Shown: positions 9,305 to 19,597 of the stretch, one piece after another
How positions within the stretch are numbered: position 1 is the first letter of the stretch
Layout: each line of letters opens with the position of its first letter
DNA from: Streptococcus mitis
GTDB lineage: Bacteria; Bacillota; Bacilli; Lactobacillales; Streptococcaceae
Assembly: GCA_001560895.1 (NCBI GenBank)
Contig: CP014326.1
Span: forward strand, 1,810,001 to 1,874,000
Length of the DNA stretch: 64,000 bases
Reading direction: 5' to 3'
Notes under the pieces: generated by a model
Seen by the model: the letters and a program-made list of their open reading frames with translations, nothing else
The model's database searches: none
Told to the model about the DNA's origin: nothing
Program-made: the position numbers and the translations under genes

Positions 9305-10408
9305 TTAATCTAACTCATTTCTCACACACTGCAAGGCTGCTCCAATTACTTGGTGCATATCGTAATAACGATAGTGTCCTAAACGACCACCAAAGATAAC
9401 ATTCCCTTGCTCATCGGCCAATTTTTTATACGATTTATACAAATGATTATTACGATCATTATTAACTGGATAATAAGGCTCATCACCTTTTTCCCATGTT
9501 TTGGAATGTTCTTTAGTAATGATAGTCTTTGCTTGACTCCCAAACTCAAAATGTTTGTGTTCAATAATGCGAGTATATGGGGTATCAGCATCCGTATAGT
9601 TCACAACTGCATTTCCTTGGTAATTTTCCATATCCAGGGTCTCATTTTCAAAACGAAGACTACGATACTCTAGTTCACCCAACTTATAATCGAAGAATTC
9701 ATCAATCATACCGGTAAAGACAATCTTAGGGAAGTCCTTCATATATTGCTCTTTATTGGCAAAGAAATCAACATTTGTTTCTACATCAATGTTTTCATGA
9801 TCCAACATTTTTTCAACTATCTGAGTATAACCACCAATTGGAATTCCTTGATAGGTATCGTTAAAATAGTTGTTATCATAGGTCAGGCGTACTGGCAAAC
9901 GGCGAATGATAAAGGCTGGAAGTTCCGTAGTTGGCTTGCCCCACTGTTTCTCTGTATAGTCCTTGATTAATTTTTCGTAGATGTCTGTACCTACAAGAGA
10001 TATCGCCTGTTCTTCCAAATTTTCAGGAGTTTTACCATTTAAAACCGCACGTTGCTCATCAATCTTAGCTTGTGCTTCTGCTGGCGTTACAACTCCCCAA
10101 AGTTTATTGAAAGTATTCATATTGAAAGGAAGGTTATAAATCTCTCCCTTATAGTTTGCAACTGGAGAGTTTGTGTAACGGTTAAACTCTGCAAACTGAT
10201 TTACATAATCCCAAATCTCCTTATCAGAAGTATGGAAAATATGAGCACCATACTGATGAACTTGAATTCCTTCCTCTTCACGAGTATGGATATTACCCGC
10301 GATATGATTTCGTTTTTCAATGACTTTTACTTTTTTTCCTTTTAAGGCTGCTTCATGGGCAAAGACTGCACCAAAAAGACCAGCACCAACGATAAGATAA
10401 TCGTACAT
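9305..10408 (-). CDS. glf: UDP-galactopyranose mutase
   Basis: The 367-residue flavoprotein starts MYDYLIVGAGLFGAVFA, with the FAD-binding GxGxxG motif. It continues with the conserved NHIAGNIHTREEEG, QYGAHIFHTSD and GGRLGHYRYYDMHQVIG segments of Glf enzymes. It ring-contracts UDP-Galp to UDP-Galf, giving the galactofuranose donor for the capsule. It is the last gene of the capsule operon, 63 bp after rmlD. Its presence predicts at least one Galf residue in the repeat unit. Confidence 0.95.
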   Translation of the reverse strand: MYDYLIVGAGLFGAVFAHEAALKGKKVKVIEKRNHIAGNIHTREEEGIQVHQYGAHIFHTSDKEIWDYVNQFAEFNRYTNSPVANYKGEIYNLPFNMNTFNKLWGVVTPAEAQAKIDEQRAVLNGKTPENLEEQAISLVGTDIYEKLIKDYTEKQWGKPTTELPAFIIRRLPVRLTYDNNYFNDTYQGIPIGGYTQIVEKMLDHENIDVETNVDFFANKEQYMKDFPKIVFTGMIDEFFDYKLGELEYRSLRFENETLDMENYQGNAVVNYTDADTPYTRIIEHKHFEFGSQAKTIITKEHSKTWEKGDEPYYPVNNDRNNHLYKSYKKLADEQGNVIFGGRLGHYRYYDMHQVIGAALQCVRNELD

Positions 10409-10471
10409 CTTAAGCTCCTTTGGAGTTTATTACCTGCCTCTTTTATTAGACTAGAAAAATCATTCTATTGC

Positions 10472-11323
10472 TTATCTTACTTCTTGTTTGTAAAATTCTT
10501 TCAAGGCATCTTTCCAGGTTGGAATGACAAATCCAGTAGCTTTAGCTTTAGAAAGGCTCATTGTTGAGTTTAGCGGACGTTTAGCTTTTGCTGGAAATTG
10601 GCTTGAATCTACTGGCTTGATTTCCACATCTGTATCTTTCAAAATTTCAACTGCAAAATCATACCAAGTTGTGTCTTCTGTAGCATCATTTGACAAATGA
10701 TAATAACCAAATTCCTTGCGGTTTTCAGCCAGGTAGGTCATGAACTCAGCCAAGGTACGAGTCCAAGTCGGACGACCGTGCTGGTCATTTACAACTGTTA
10801 AAGTCTTATGATTTTTCGCAAGATTTTGCATGGTAAAAACGAAATTTTTGCCATAATTTCCAAATACCCAGGCAGTACGGATAATATAGAAATTAGACAC
10901 ATGCTTCTCAACTAACTCTTCCCCCATACGCTTAGTGCGTCCATATTCTGTCTGTGGATCTGGTCGGTCATCAACTTCCCACTCTTGTCCAACTGGTTTC
11001 TTACCGTCAAAGACATAGTCGGTAGAAATATAAACTAGAGTTGCACCATGCTTTTCAGATGCTTTTGCGACATTCTCTGTCCCTGTAACATTGATGGCAA
11101 AGTCCAATTCTTTTCCTTCATCCTCTGCTGCATCAACAGCGGTGTAGGCTGCACAGTGGTAGACTAAAGTTGGTTTCACCTCTTCAAAAACTTTCTCAAC
11201 CATTTCTGCATTGGTAATGTCCATTTCAGCCACATCTACTGCTACGTATTCTTCATTACGCTCATCCAATAAATAACGAAGTTCAGTTCCTAATTGGCCT
11301 TTTGCTCCTGTAATTAAAATCAT
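10472..11323 (-). CDS. rmlD: dTDP-4-dehydrorhamnose reductase
   Basis: The 283-residue short-chain dehydrogenase has an N-terminal GAKGQLGTEL nucleotide-binding motif, the STDYVFDG segment and a YGRTKRMGE catalytic Tyr-Lys pair. It carries out the last step of dTDP-L-rhamnose synthesis. It closes the rmlACBD group and is followed by glf. Confidence 0.95.
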   Translation of the reverse strand: MILITGAKGQLGTELRYLLDERNEEYVAVDVAEMDITNAEMVEKVFEEVKPTLVYHCAAYTAVDAAEDEGKELDFAINVTGTENVAKASEKHGATLVYISTDYVFDGKKPVGQEWEVDDRPDPQTEYGRTKRMGEELVEKHVSNFYIIRTAWVFGNYGKNFVFTMQNLAKNHKTLTVVNDQHGRPTWTRTLAEFMTYLAENRKEFGYYHLSNDATEDTTWYDFAVEILKDTDVEIKPVDSSQFPAKAKRPLNSTMSLSKAKATGFVIPTWKDALKEFYKQEVR

Positions 11324-11388
11324 CTATAGACCTTTCTAATATGTAACTCTTTCCACTATAGCAATAAAAAGCAGTTATTTCCTGCTTT

Positions 11389-12450
<1,062 letters not shown>

Positions 12451-13044
12451 TTACAAATCTTCTTTTTTCAAAGGTTTTACATCCTTAAGTAGTGGATGAT
12501 TTTTATCTGCATCTGAAACCTCTGCTTCTGCAAGATTTTCCCATTCAATGCCAAGGCTTGGATCAGCATAATTCACAAAGGCATACTTGGGTTTGAGTTC
12601 AAGAGCCCAGTAGTCATTGACCAAATAACTATAAGAAACTGTATCTGATAGGACTTGGAAACCATTGGCCACGCCTCGAGGAACAAAGATTCCCTTACTT
12701 GCATCAATTACTGTCTGATAGGTATTTCCAAAGTTTTCGCCCTCGCGTAGATCAACCCAAGAACCCAGAACTTTCCCACCATCTGCTACAGAGATGTACT
12801 TATCCCAAGGTTCTGCGTGGAGGCCACGGAGAACATTTTTACGTGAGAAGGATACATTGTTTTGCAATTTTCCTTCTGCAAAGAAAGACTCTGGAAATCC
12901 AAGTGGGAGCATTTTTTCCTTTTGGAAATTTTCTTTAAACCAGCCACGATTATCACCATGAACAGGGATATCAAACTCCAACATACCTGGAATTGCATCA
13001 ACCTTGCGTGCTGCAAGCGTCTTTCCGAAAAAATTATCTGTCAT
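12451..13044 (-). CDS. rmlC: dTDP-4-dehydrorhamnose 3,5-epimerase
   Basis: The 197-residue cupin-type epimerase has VLRGLHAEPWDKYI, with the catalytic His of the RGLH motif, and GIFVPRGVANGFQVLSD. It directly abuts rmlA with no spacer and precedes rmlB. It is the third enzyme in dTDP-rhamnose synthesis. The length and N-terminus (MTDNFFGKTLAARKVDAIPG) are those of the streptococcal form. Confidence 0.95.
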   Translation of the reverse strand: MTDNFFGKTLAARKVDAIPGMLEFDIPVHGDNRGWFKENFQKEKMLPLGFPESFFAEGKLQNNVSFSRKNVLRGLHAEPWDKYISVADGGKVLGSWVDLREGENFGNTYQTVIDASKGIFVPRGVANGFQVLSDTVSYSYLVNDYWALELKPKYAFVNYADPSLGIEWENLAEAEVSDADKNHPLLKDVKPLKKEDL

Positions 13045-13914
13045 CTATGCTTCTCCAATCAAACGGAGCAGATACTGCCCGTATTCATTTTTCTTAAGTG
13101 GTTGGGCTAAGGCCAATACATCTTCGCGACTGATATAGCCCATACGGTAAGCAATTTCTTCTAAGTTTGCTACCTGAACATTTTGCATCCGTTGGACTGT
13201 TTCGATGTACTGTGAAGCCTCTAGTAAACTTTCATGAGTGCCAGTATCCAACCAAGCAAAGCCACGTCCCATAACCTCAACCGATAAATCTCCACGATCT
13301 AGGTAAGCCTTGTTGACATCTGTAATTTCCAATTCACCACGCGGGCTTGGTTTTATATTTTTGGCAATCTCTACTACATCATTATCGTAGAAATAGAGGC
13401 CTGTAACTGCATAATTTGAACGAGGATGTTCTGGCTTTTCTTCGATAGAAATGGCGTTCATGTCTTTGTCAAACTCAACAACACCAAAGCGTTCTGGATC
13501 CTTCACGTGATAGCCAAAGACAGTCGCTCCTGAATCCTTGTTTGCTGCCTTTTGTAACATCTTAGAAAGACCAGGACCGTGATAGATATTGTCACCTAAG
13601 ATCAGAGCAACGCTATCATCACCAATAAATTCTTCACCAATAATAAAGGCTTGTGCCAAACCATCTGGACTTGGTTGCTCTGCATAAGACAATTGAATCC
13701 CAAACTCAGAGCCATCTTGAAGAAGCTCTTTGAATCGATGCAAATCCTGTGGAGTGGAAATAATCAAAATATTCCTAATCCCAGCCAACATCAATGTTGA
13801 AAGTGGGTAGTAAATCATCGGTTTATCATAAACCGGCATAAGTTGTTTTGATGCAGCGCGAGTCAAAGGATATAAACGTGTCCCCGAACCACCTGCTAGA
13901 ATAATACCTTTCAT
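13045..13914 (-). CDS. rmlA: Glucose-1-phosphate thymidylyltransferase
   Basis: The 289-residue nucleotidyltransferase has the [18 protein letters not shown] signature, [10 protein letters not shown] and [19 protein letters not shown]. It makes dTDP-glucose and is the first enzyme of the rhamnose pathway. It is separated from the upstream fnl genes by a 750-bp non-capsule stretch, so the rml-glf block may have been joined to the cassette as a unit. Confidence 0.95.
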   Translation of the reverse strand: MKGIILAGGSGTRLYPLTRAASKQLMPVYDKPMIYYPLSTLMLAGIRNILIISTPQDLHRFKELLQDGSEFGIQLSYAEQPSPDGLAQAFIIGEEFIGDDSVALILGDNIYHGPGLSKMLQKAANKDSGATVFGYHVKDPERFGVVEFDKDMNAISIEEKPEHPRSNYAVTGLYFYDNDVVEIAKNIKPSPRGELEITDVNKAYLDRGDLSVEVMGRGFAWLDTGTHESLLEASQYIETVQRMQNVQVANLEEIAYRMGYISREDVLALAQPLKKNEYGQYLLRLIGEA

Positions 13915-14045
13915 AGTAGGGTACCTTTCTTTGTTGTTTTAGATTCAATTCCTATTAATTGTATACTGCTCTAAAATCAAAATAATCGTCACAGTTTTTC
14001 AAATTATTATCTAAAAACACAGAAAAACTCTTCTTTATCTATAAA

Positions 14046-14094
14046 AATTCACTTATTTCATATTATATTTAGCATAAAATGAAATAAGCGAATT
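14046..14094 (-). terminator. Terminator-like hairpin before rmlA
   Basis: Arms of about 16 bp (AATTCACTTATTTCAT and its near-complement ATGAAATAAGCGAATT) flank a 15-nt loop. Read on the minus strand the second arm ends in TTTTTA, so it could stop transcripts arriving from fnlC or from the small ORF. rmlA transcription would then need read-through or a promoter in 13915-14045, where I see no clear one. Confidence 0.5.
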
Positions 14095-14354
14095 CTACTT
14101 TGTTTGCATACAATTAAAAATCAATTCCTAAGGATGTTTCAAATAACTGTGTAAGAGGCATAATTCCACCATTTCTTAGTTTTTCAATGCTAAATTACAT
14201 AGTAATCAGAGATTCATTAAAAATCTCTAACTTCCTCATCGTAAAAAATGACAATGAGATACTTATTGATTTCAATTAATTAACAGAATACGAACTAGAC
14301 AAGTGAGTGCGTCTACTTGCTAAACACTTTCAAGCGTTTACTTTCCTCATTCAG

Positions 14355-14477
14355 TCATCTTAATCTACGACTTACATCATCAGATAAGTCATACTCACCA
14401 TTTAAACTAGATAAAATATGTTGTTCTTCTTCATCAGTCTTCTCTTCAATAAGTACATCTTTAAAAATTAGTGCCAT
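14355..14477 (-). CDS. Candidate 40-aa small protein, unknown
   Basis: The minus strand reads GAGGTG, six bases, then ATG and 40 codons, starting MALIFKDVLIEEKTDEEEQH and ending DDVSRRLR. The peptide is acidic with no membrane segment. A plausible promoter (TTGTTT, 17 bp, TAGAAT) lies about 40 bp upstream. I do not recognise it. Its ribosome-binding-site region (AGGTGATAATCATG) is identical over 14 bases to that of wzg, probably by chance. It could be the remnant 5' end of a longer gene. Confidence 0.35.
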   Translation of the reverse strand: MALIFKDVLIEEKTDEEEQHILSSLNGEYDLSDDVSRRLR

Positions 14478-14663
14478 GATTATCACCTCACTGTAATTGT
14501 TAAAGTGTTGTTACTTTATTCTATCAAACATAAGACGCAAAAACAAGCCATAATCCGATAGAATATCAATCCCCTCTACTATCAAAGAAGTCATTTCTAT
14601 CAAATTCGTTCCATTTTATTCCTGTTCTATTAAGAATTGATTATTTTATTAAAAATATACAAT

Positions 14664-15848
14664 TCAGTTTTTCCGCCAAACTATTTTATCCACTATCCCT
14701 GTATAGCTCTGTATTATCTTAACAACTTTAGTAGAGACATTTTCCTCAACATAGTCTGGTACAGGTAAGCCAAAATCCTCATCTTCTGCCAAGCTAACAG
14801 CAGTTTCAACTGCTTGAAGAAGAGAATTTTCATCAATACCTGCCAAAATAAATCCTGCCTTATCTAGGGACTCAGGGCGTTCTGTACTTGTACGAATACA
14901 TACAGCTGGGAAAGGATAACCTTGACTAGTAAAGAAACTACTTTCTTCTGGTAAAGTTCCCGAATCAGATACTACAACAAACGCATTCATCTGTAAACAA
15001 TTATAATCATGGAATCCTAGTGGCTCATGCTGAATCACACGTTTATCTAGTTCAAAACCGCTCTCTTGTAGCCTTTTCTTTGATCTAGGATGGCAAGAAT
15101 ATAAGATTGGCATATTATACTTTTCAGCTAATTGATTAATTGCCGTAAAGAGAGAGAGAAAATTTTTATCTGTATCAATATTTTCCTCACGGTGAGCTGA
15201 AAGTAGGATATAACCTCCTTTTTTCAATCCCAAACGTTCATGGATATCTGAAGACTCAATGGCAGATAAATTTTTATGTAACACTTCTGCCATAGGAGAA
15301 CCAGTTACGTACGTGCGCTCTTTAGGTAAACCACACTCATGTAAATACTTACGAGCATGTTCAGAATATGCCAAGTTAACATCTGAAATAATATCAACAA
15401 TCCTACGATTAGTCTCTTCCGGTAAACACTCATCCTTACAGCGATTGCCAGCCTCCATATGAAAAATTGGAATATGTAAACGCTTGGCAGCTATAGCTGA
15501 TAGACAAGAATTTGTATCCCCTAAAATCAATAAAGCATCTGGTTTAATTTGGTTCATCAATTTGTATGAAGTATTAATAATATTCCCTACAGTAGCACCA
15601 AGATCATCTCCAACAGCATCCATGTATACATCTGGAGTGTCTAAACCTAAATCATCGAAGAAAATACCATTTAAATTATAATCATAGTTTTGTCCAGTAT
15701 GTGCCAAAACAACATCAAAATACTTTCGACATTTAGTGATAACACTACTTAGACGTATAATCTCTGGACGTGTTCCCACAATAATCAATAACTTAAGTTT
15801 GCCATTATCTTTAAAGCGAATATCACTATAATCCGTCTTAATTTTCAT
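14664..15848 (-). CDS. fnlC: UDP-HexNAc 2-epimerase of the UDP-L-FucNAc pathway (FnlC/CapG type)
   Basis: The 394-residue WecB-fold enzyme has LLIIVGTRPEIIRLSSVI, HTGQNYDYNLNGIFFDDL, HMEAGNRCKDECLPEE and SDSGTLPEESSF, the conserved catalytic and UDP-binding segments. In the FnlABC pathway it performs the last step, giving UDP-L-FucNAc. The start directly abuts the fnlB stop, so they are coupled. Confidence 0.88.
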   Translation of the reverse strand: MKIKTDYSDIRFKDNGKLKLLIIVGTRPEIIRLSSVITKCRKYFDVVLAHTGQNYDYNLNGIFFDDLGLDTPDVYMDAVGDDLGATVGNIINTSYKLMNQIKPDALLILGDTNSCLSAIAAKRLHIPIFHMEAGNRCKDECLPEETNRRIVDIISDVNLAYSEHARKYLHECGLPKERTYVTGSPMAEVLHKNLSAIESSDIHERLGLKKGGYILLSAHREENIDTDKNFLSLFTAINQLAEKYNMPILYSCHPRSKKRLQESGFELDKRVIQHEPLGFHDYNCLQMNAFVVVSDSGTLPEESSFFTSQGYPFPAVCIRTSTERPESLDKAGFILAGIDENSLLQAVETAVSLAEDEDFGLPVPDYVEENVSTKVVKIIQSYTGIVDKIVWRKN

Positions 15849-17078
15849 TTATTTCTCCACTTGTTCAAAAAAAGTATCTGGATGGCTAGGATCAAATGAC
15901 TCATTAGCCCACATTACAGTAACTAGATTTTCTGTATCAGAAAGATTAATAATATTATGTGCATAGCCCGGTATCATATGTATAGCTTCAATCTTATCGC
16001 CTGACACTTCAAAGTTCAGAATAGGATATTCTTGCCCGTTTTCATCCAGTCCTATCCTACGCTCTTGTATTAAAGCACGACCAGAAACAACCATGAAGAA
16101 TTCCCACTTAGAATGATGCCAATGTTGCCCTTTAGTAATGCCAGGTTTAGAAATATTGACAGAAAATTGACCCGCATTTTCCGTTTTTAATAGTTCCGTG
16201 AAACTACCTCGTTCATCTATATTCATTTTTAGAGGGAACTTAAACTTATCTACTGGTAGATAAGATAGATAGGTAGAATACAATTTCTTTTCAAAAGATC
16301 CTTGAGGAATTTCAGGCATAACTAAACTATCTGGCTGTTTTTTAAATGTTTCTAACAGAGTAACAATCTTTCCTAAAGTTACATGATAAGTCGTTGGTAC
16401 ATAACAGTAGTTTCCTGATGGGTTAGGTAAGATTTGTAATCCATCTAAACTGCAACGATGAGGATTTCCTTCTAATGCAGTTAGACACTCTTGTATCAAA
16501 TCATCAATATACAGCAACTCCAATTCTACACTTGGATCATTTACTTGAATAGGTAAATCATGGGCTAGATTATGACAGAAAGTTGCTACAGCAGAATTGT
16601 AGTTAGGACGGCACCACTTCCCATAAAGATTCGGGAAACGATAAACTAAGACAGGTGCTCCCGTTTTCTTTCCATATTCAAAGAAGAGTTCTTCCCCTGC
16701 TAGCTTAGATTGCCCATATACAGAGTTCGCAAATCGGCCTTCTAAACTAGCTTGAGTAGAACTCGAGAGTAGAACAGGACAAGTGTTTTCATACTTTTCT
16801 AAAATCTCCAATAATCTACTGGAAAAACCATAATTTCCCTCCATGAATTCATCAGGATTCTGTGGACGATTGACACCAGCTAAATGGAATACGAAATCGG
16901 CCTTCTTACAATATTCTTCTAATAAAATTGGATCTGTATCACGATCATACTGAAAAATCTCTCCAATCTCTAAATTAGGACGAGTTCTATCTCGTCCATC
17001 TTTCAAAGCTTCCAGAGTACAGATAAGATTTTTTCCTACAAATCCTTTCGCTCCTGTGATTAAAATATTTTTAATCAT
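15849..17078 (-). CDS. fnlB: Bifunctional epimerase/reductase (FnlB/CapF type)
   Basis: The 409-residue two-domain protein has an N-terminal SDR domain (MIKNILITGAKGFVGKN, VYGQSKLAGEELFFEYG) and a C-terminal cupin domain containing GQHWHHSKWEFFMVVSGRA, with metal-binding His residues. CapF of S. aureus has the same design and carries out the epimerisation and reduction steps between FnlA and FnlC. It sits between those two genes. Confidence 0.9.
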   Translation of the reverse strand: MIKNILITGAKGFVGKNLICTLEALKDGRDRTRPNLEIGEIFQYDRDTDPILLEEYCKKADFVFHLAGVNRPQNPDEFMEGNYGFSSRLLEILEKYENTCPVLLSSSTQASLEGRFANSVYGQSKLAGEELFFEYGKKTGAPVLVYRFPNLYGKWCRPNYNSAVATFCHNLAHDLPIQVNDPSVELELLYIDDLIQECLTALEGNPHRCSLDGLQILPNPSGNYCYVPTTYHVTLGKIVTLLETFKKQPDSLVMPEIPQGSFEKKLYSTYLSYLPVDKFKFPLKMNIDERGSFTELLKTENAGQFSVNISKPGITKGQHWHHSKWEFFMVVSGRALIQERRIGLDENGQEYPILNFEVSGDKIEAIHMIPGYAHNIINLSDTENLVTVMWANESFDPSHPDTFFEQVEK

Positions 17079-17177
17079 GCCCCCTCCTTGTTTTATATGC
17101 TATTTTAATAGTCAACTCTCTCGACAATACATGATACATTATATATCCTTGATAATTTTAATATATCTTAAAAGATT

Positions 17178-18233
17178 TTACATCTCTTCATCTGCTACCA
17201 TATCACGAATTGCTGTCTGTATTTCATCTAATTCTAGCAACTTTCTTTTAACTTGCTCTACATCCATCAAATCAGTATTATTACTATTGAATTCTGTCAA
17301 CAAATTTCTATTCGTACTACCATCTTTGAAATATTTATCATAGTTAAGATTACGATTATCACTAGGAACTCTATAAAAATCACCCAAATCAATTGCATTT
17401 GCGCACTCTTCATTAGTTAATAATGTTTCATAAATTTTTTCTCCGTGTCTAATACCTATAATCTTAATATCTTGTTCTGAGGCAAAAATTTCTGATACAG
17501 CCTTAGCCAACACTTCAATCGTACATGCTGGTGCTTTCTGAACTAGTATATCTCCAGATTTTCCTTCTTTAAATGCAAATAAAACTAAATCTACTGCTTC
17601 TTCCAATGTCATGACAAAACGTGTCATGCTAGGTTCAGTAATTGTAAGAGCATTTCCTTGCTTAATTTGCTCAATCCAAAGAGGAACTACAGATCCTCGG
17701 CTACATAGAACATTCCCATAGCGAGTCACACATATCTTTGTATGCTCAGGATTTACCGTCCGGGACTTAGCAACAGCAATCTTTTCCATCATAGCCTTAG
17801 ATGTTCCCATAGCATTAACAGGATAAGCTGCCTTATCTGTAGAAAGACAGATAACTTGCTTTACACCAGCTTCGATAGATGCAGTAAGAACATTCTCAGT
17901 TCCCAAAATATTAGTTTTTACCGCTTCTATAGGGAAAAATTCACAAGAAGGTACCTGTTTCAGAGCAGCAGCATGAAAAACATAATCCACACCATGCATA
18001 GCATTTTTTACCGAAGCTAAGTCACGCACATCTCCGAGATAAAAACGGATTTTCCCAGCCACTTCTGGTGCTTTTACCTGAAACTCATGACGCATATCAT
18101 CTTGTTTTTTTTCATCTCGCGAAAAGATACGAATCTCTGAGATATCTGTTTCTAAAAAACGCTTGAGAACTGCATTCCCAAATGAACCTGTCCCTCCTGT
18201 AATTAGAAGAGTTTTTCCTGTAAATTGTGACAT
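17178..18233 (-). CDS. fnlA: UDP-GlcNAc 4,6-dehydratase/5-epimerase (FnlA/CapE type)
   Basis: The 351-residue SDR enzyme has GGTGSFGNAVLKRFL near the N-terminus, CLSTDKAAYPVNAMGTSKA and the RYGNVLCSRGSVVPLW segment typical of CapE/FnlA proteins. It starts UDP-L-FucNAc synthesis from UDP-GlcNAc. The ATG at 18233 (MSQFTGKTLL) has AAAGGTGG eight bases upstream. A GTG at 18245 is less likely. It follows the cytidylyltransferase gene by one base. Confidence 0.9.
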   Translation of the reverse strand: MSQFTGKTLLITGGTGSFGNAVLKRFLETDISEIRIFSRDEKKQDDMRHEFQVKAPEVAGKIRFYLGDVRDLASVKNAMHGVDYVFHAAALKQVPSCEFFPIEAVKTNILGTENVLTASIEAGVKQVICLSTDKAAYPVNAMGTSKAMMEKIAVAKSRTVNPEHTKICVTRYGNVLCSRGSVVPLWIEQIKQGNALTITEPSMTRFVMTLEEAVDLVLFAFKEGKSGDILVQKAPACTIEVLAKAVSEIFASEQDIKIIGIRHGEKIYETLLTNEECANAIDLGDFYRVPSDNRNLNYDKYFKDGSTNRNLLTEFNSNNTDLMDVEQVKRKLLELDEIQTAIRDMVADEEM

Positions 18234-18234
18234 A

Positions 18235-18639
18235 TTATTTTCCACCTTTGGTCTTGTTTAAATCTTCTTTAATCTGTGTAGTAGAAATTTCTTCAGTACG
18301 AGGTAAATATACTACTTCTACGCCCTCATCTTTCAAAAAATCAAACTTACCTTCCCAATCATCACCAATAACAAAGATATCAGCATAATACTTCTTTACA
18401 TCTTCTCGTTTTTGTTCCCATGAAATCTCAGGAATTACCAGATCTACATAACGAATAGATTCAAGCAAAATTTTACGTTGTTGATAATCAAAATATGAAA
18501 TCTTATCTTTTTGAAGATTAAATTCATCAGTAGATAGACCTACTATTAAATAATCTCCCAAATCTTTAGCACGCTTCAATAAATTGATATGACCGTAATG
18601 AAGCAAATCAAAAGTCCCGTAAGTAATCACTCTCTTCAT
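18235..18639 (-). CDS. Glycerol-3-phosphate cytidylyltransferase family (TagD/Gct)
   Basis: The 134-residue protein has the full TagD pattern: GTFDLLHYGHINLLKRAKD (HxGH CTP-binding motif), a KREDVKKYYADIFVIGDDW core and RTEEISTTQI (ISTT). TagD makes CDP-glycerol from glycerol-3-phosphate and CTP. Its 4-bp overlap with the upstream LicD-type gene implies that the two act together, supplying and transferring a phosphoalditol, most simply glycerol phosphate, to the capsule repeat. A different alcohol cannot be excluded from sequence alone. Confidence 0.88.
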   Translation of the reverse strand: MKRVITYGTFDLLHYGHINLLKRAKDLGDYLIVGLSTDEFNLQKDKISYFDYQQRKILLESIRYVDLVIPEISWEQKREDVKKYYADIFVIGDDWEGKFDFLKDEGVEVVYLPRTEEISTTQIKEDLNKTKGGK

Positions 18640-19490
18640 TTTTCTTCCTTTCCATATATTCCTAAATCAATCAAATATGGTCTATGCCCAACACGTTCTT
18701 CTAAAGGTGGCAACTTCATGTACTCACCATAATGTGTAGTCAAGTATTGATGAAAATCACCAGGTAATAAAATTGTGATTTCTTCAAATTTATGTTCAAC
18801 TAGGGGATATAGTGTTGTTTTTAGAACATACTCTACATTTCTTACCGGAAAATCTAAACAAGCAAATGCAGATTGATTTGTTCCATTATATAATCTAGAA
18901 AATTGATCAATTTTTTTGAGTATTAAACTTTTAGGAATTAATTTTAAGCTATAATGAATACATCTCCTTAGCATAGCTTTTAAACCTTGAATCAAGTTCT
19001 CAGGAGCCTTAGAAACAGTAGGTAGCATCCTCATCACATATAACTTTTTATAAAACTGTACAGCTTTAAATTGTCTCTCATTTTCTATCTCATTGTCTGG
19101 AACCTCGTCAAATGGAAAAATATCTACATAAATACCACTTTGTGTTTTTAAATTTCTTTGGGCATACTCTAAGAACAAAGTCCCTTTTAACATTAGTTTA
19201 CTGTAAGAATAGGGTGATCTTCTATCAGAGGAGGGTGATTGTAAATAAAACTCTTCTCCTAAATACTGTTCAGCTACTCTCAAAAAGTTATCATAATTCT
19301 CACGTGTCATACCAATATCAATATCGTCATCCCATGGTATAAATCCTTCATGACGTATTGCTCCAAGAGCACTTCCACCAATTAAAAAATACTCTATATT
19401 TTCTTTTTTACATATTCGAATAATTTCTTTTAATATTTTGAGTTCAAGCTTCTGAATCATATCTAATTCATCTGCGCTGTAATTAATCAT
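18636..19490 (-). CDS. LicD-family phosphotransferase
   Basis: The 284-residue protein has the LicD/nucleotidyltransferase-like core: YFLIGGSALGAIRHEGFIPWDDDIDIGMTRENYD, where the WDDDID acidic cluster binds metal, and GIYVDIFPFDEVPDN. Family members move phosphocholine, phosphoglycerol or similar groups from CDP donors onto glycans. Overlap with the TagD-type gene points to transfer of glycerol phosphate onto the capsule. Confidence 0.85.
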   Translation of the reverse strand: MINYSADELDMIQKLELKILKEIIRICKKENIEYFLIGGSALGAIRHEGFIPWDDDIDIGMTRENYDNFLRVAEQYLGEEFYLQSPSSDRRSPYSYSKLMLKGTLFLEYAQRNLKTQSGIYVDIFPFDEVPDNEIENERQFKAVQFYKKLYVMRMLPTVSKAPENLIQGLKAMLRRCIHYSLKLIPKSLILKKIDQFSRLYNGTNQSAFACLDFPVRNVEYVLKTTLYPLVEHKFEEITILLPGDFHQYLTTHYGEYMKLPPLEERVGHRPYLIDLGIYGKEEK

Positions 19491-19597
19491 TTAAATTTCC
19501 ACTTTCTAAAGAAATAGCTATACCGTATTTCTTTATATTTTTATATTATAAACCACTCTTATAGTGTTTGCAAAGTACAGACATAAAGAATATAAAA

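Larger units (their letters stand above)
13915..14663. other. 750-bp junction between fnlC and rmlA
   Basis: No standard capsule gene lies here. The stretch holds a candidate small ORF with its own promoter and a terminator-like hairpin, listed separately. On the minus strand, codons running to a stop at 14114 read MRKLEIFNESLITM, a stop, FSIEKLRNGGIMPL and so on, which resembles a decayed coding remnant I cannot identify. Such junk commonly marks the seam between serotype-specific genes and the rml block. Confidence 0.5.
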
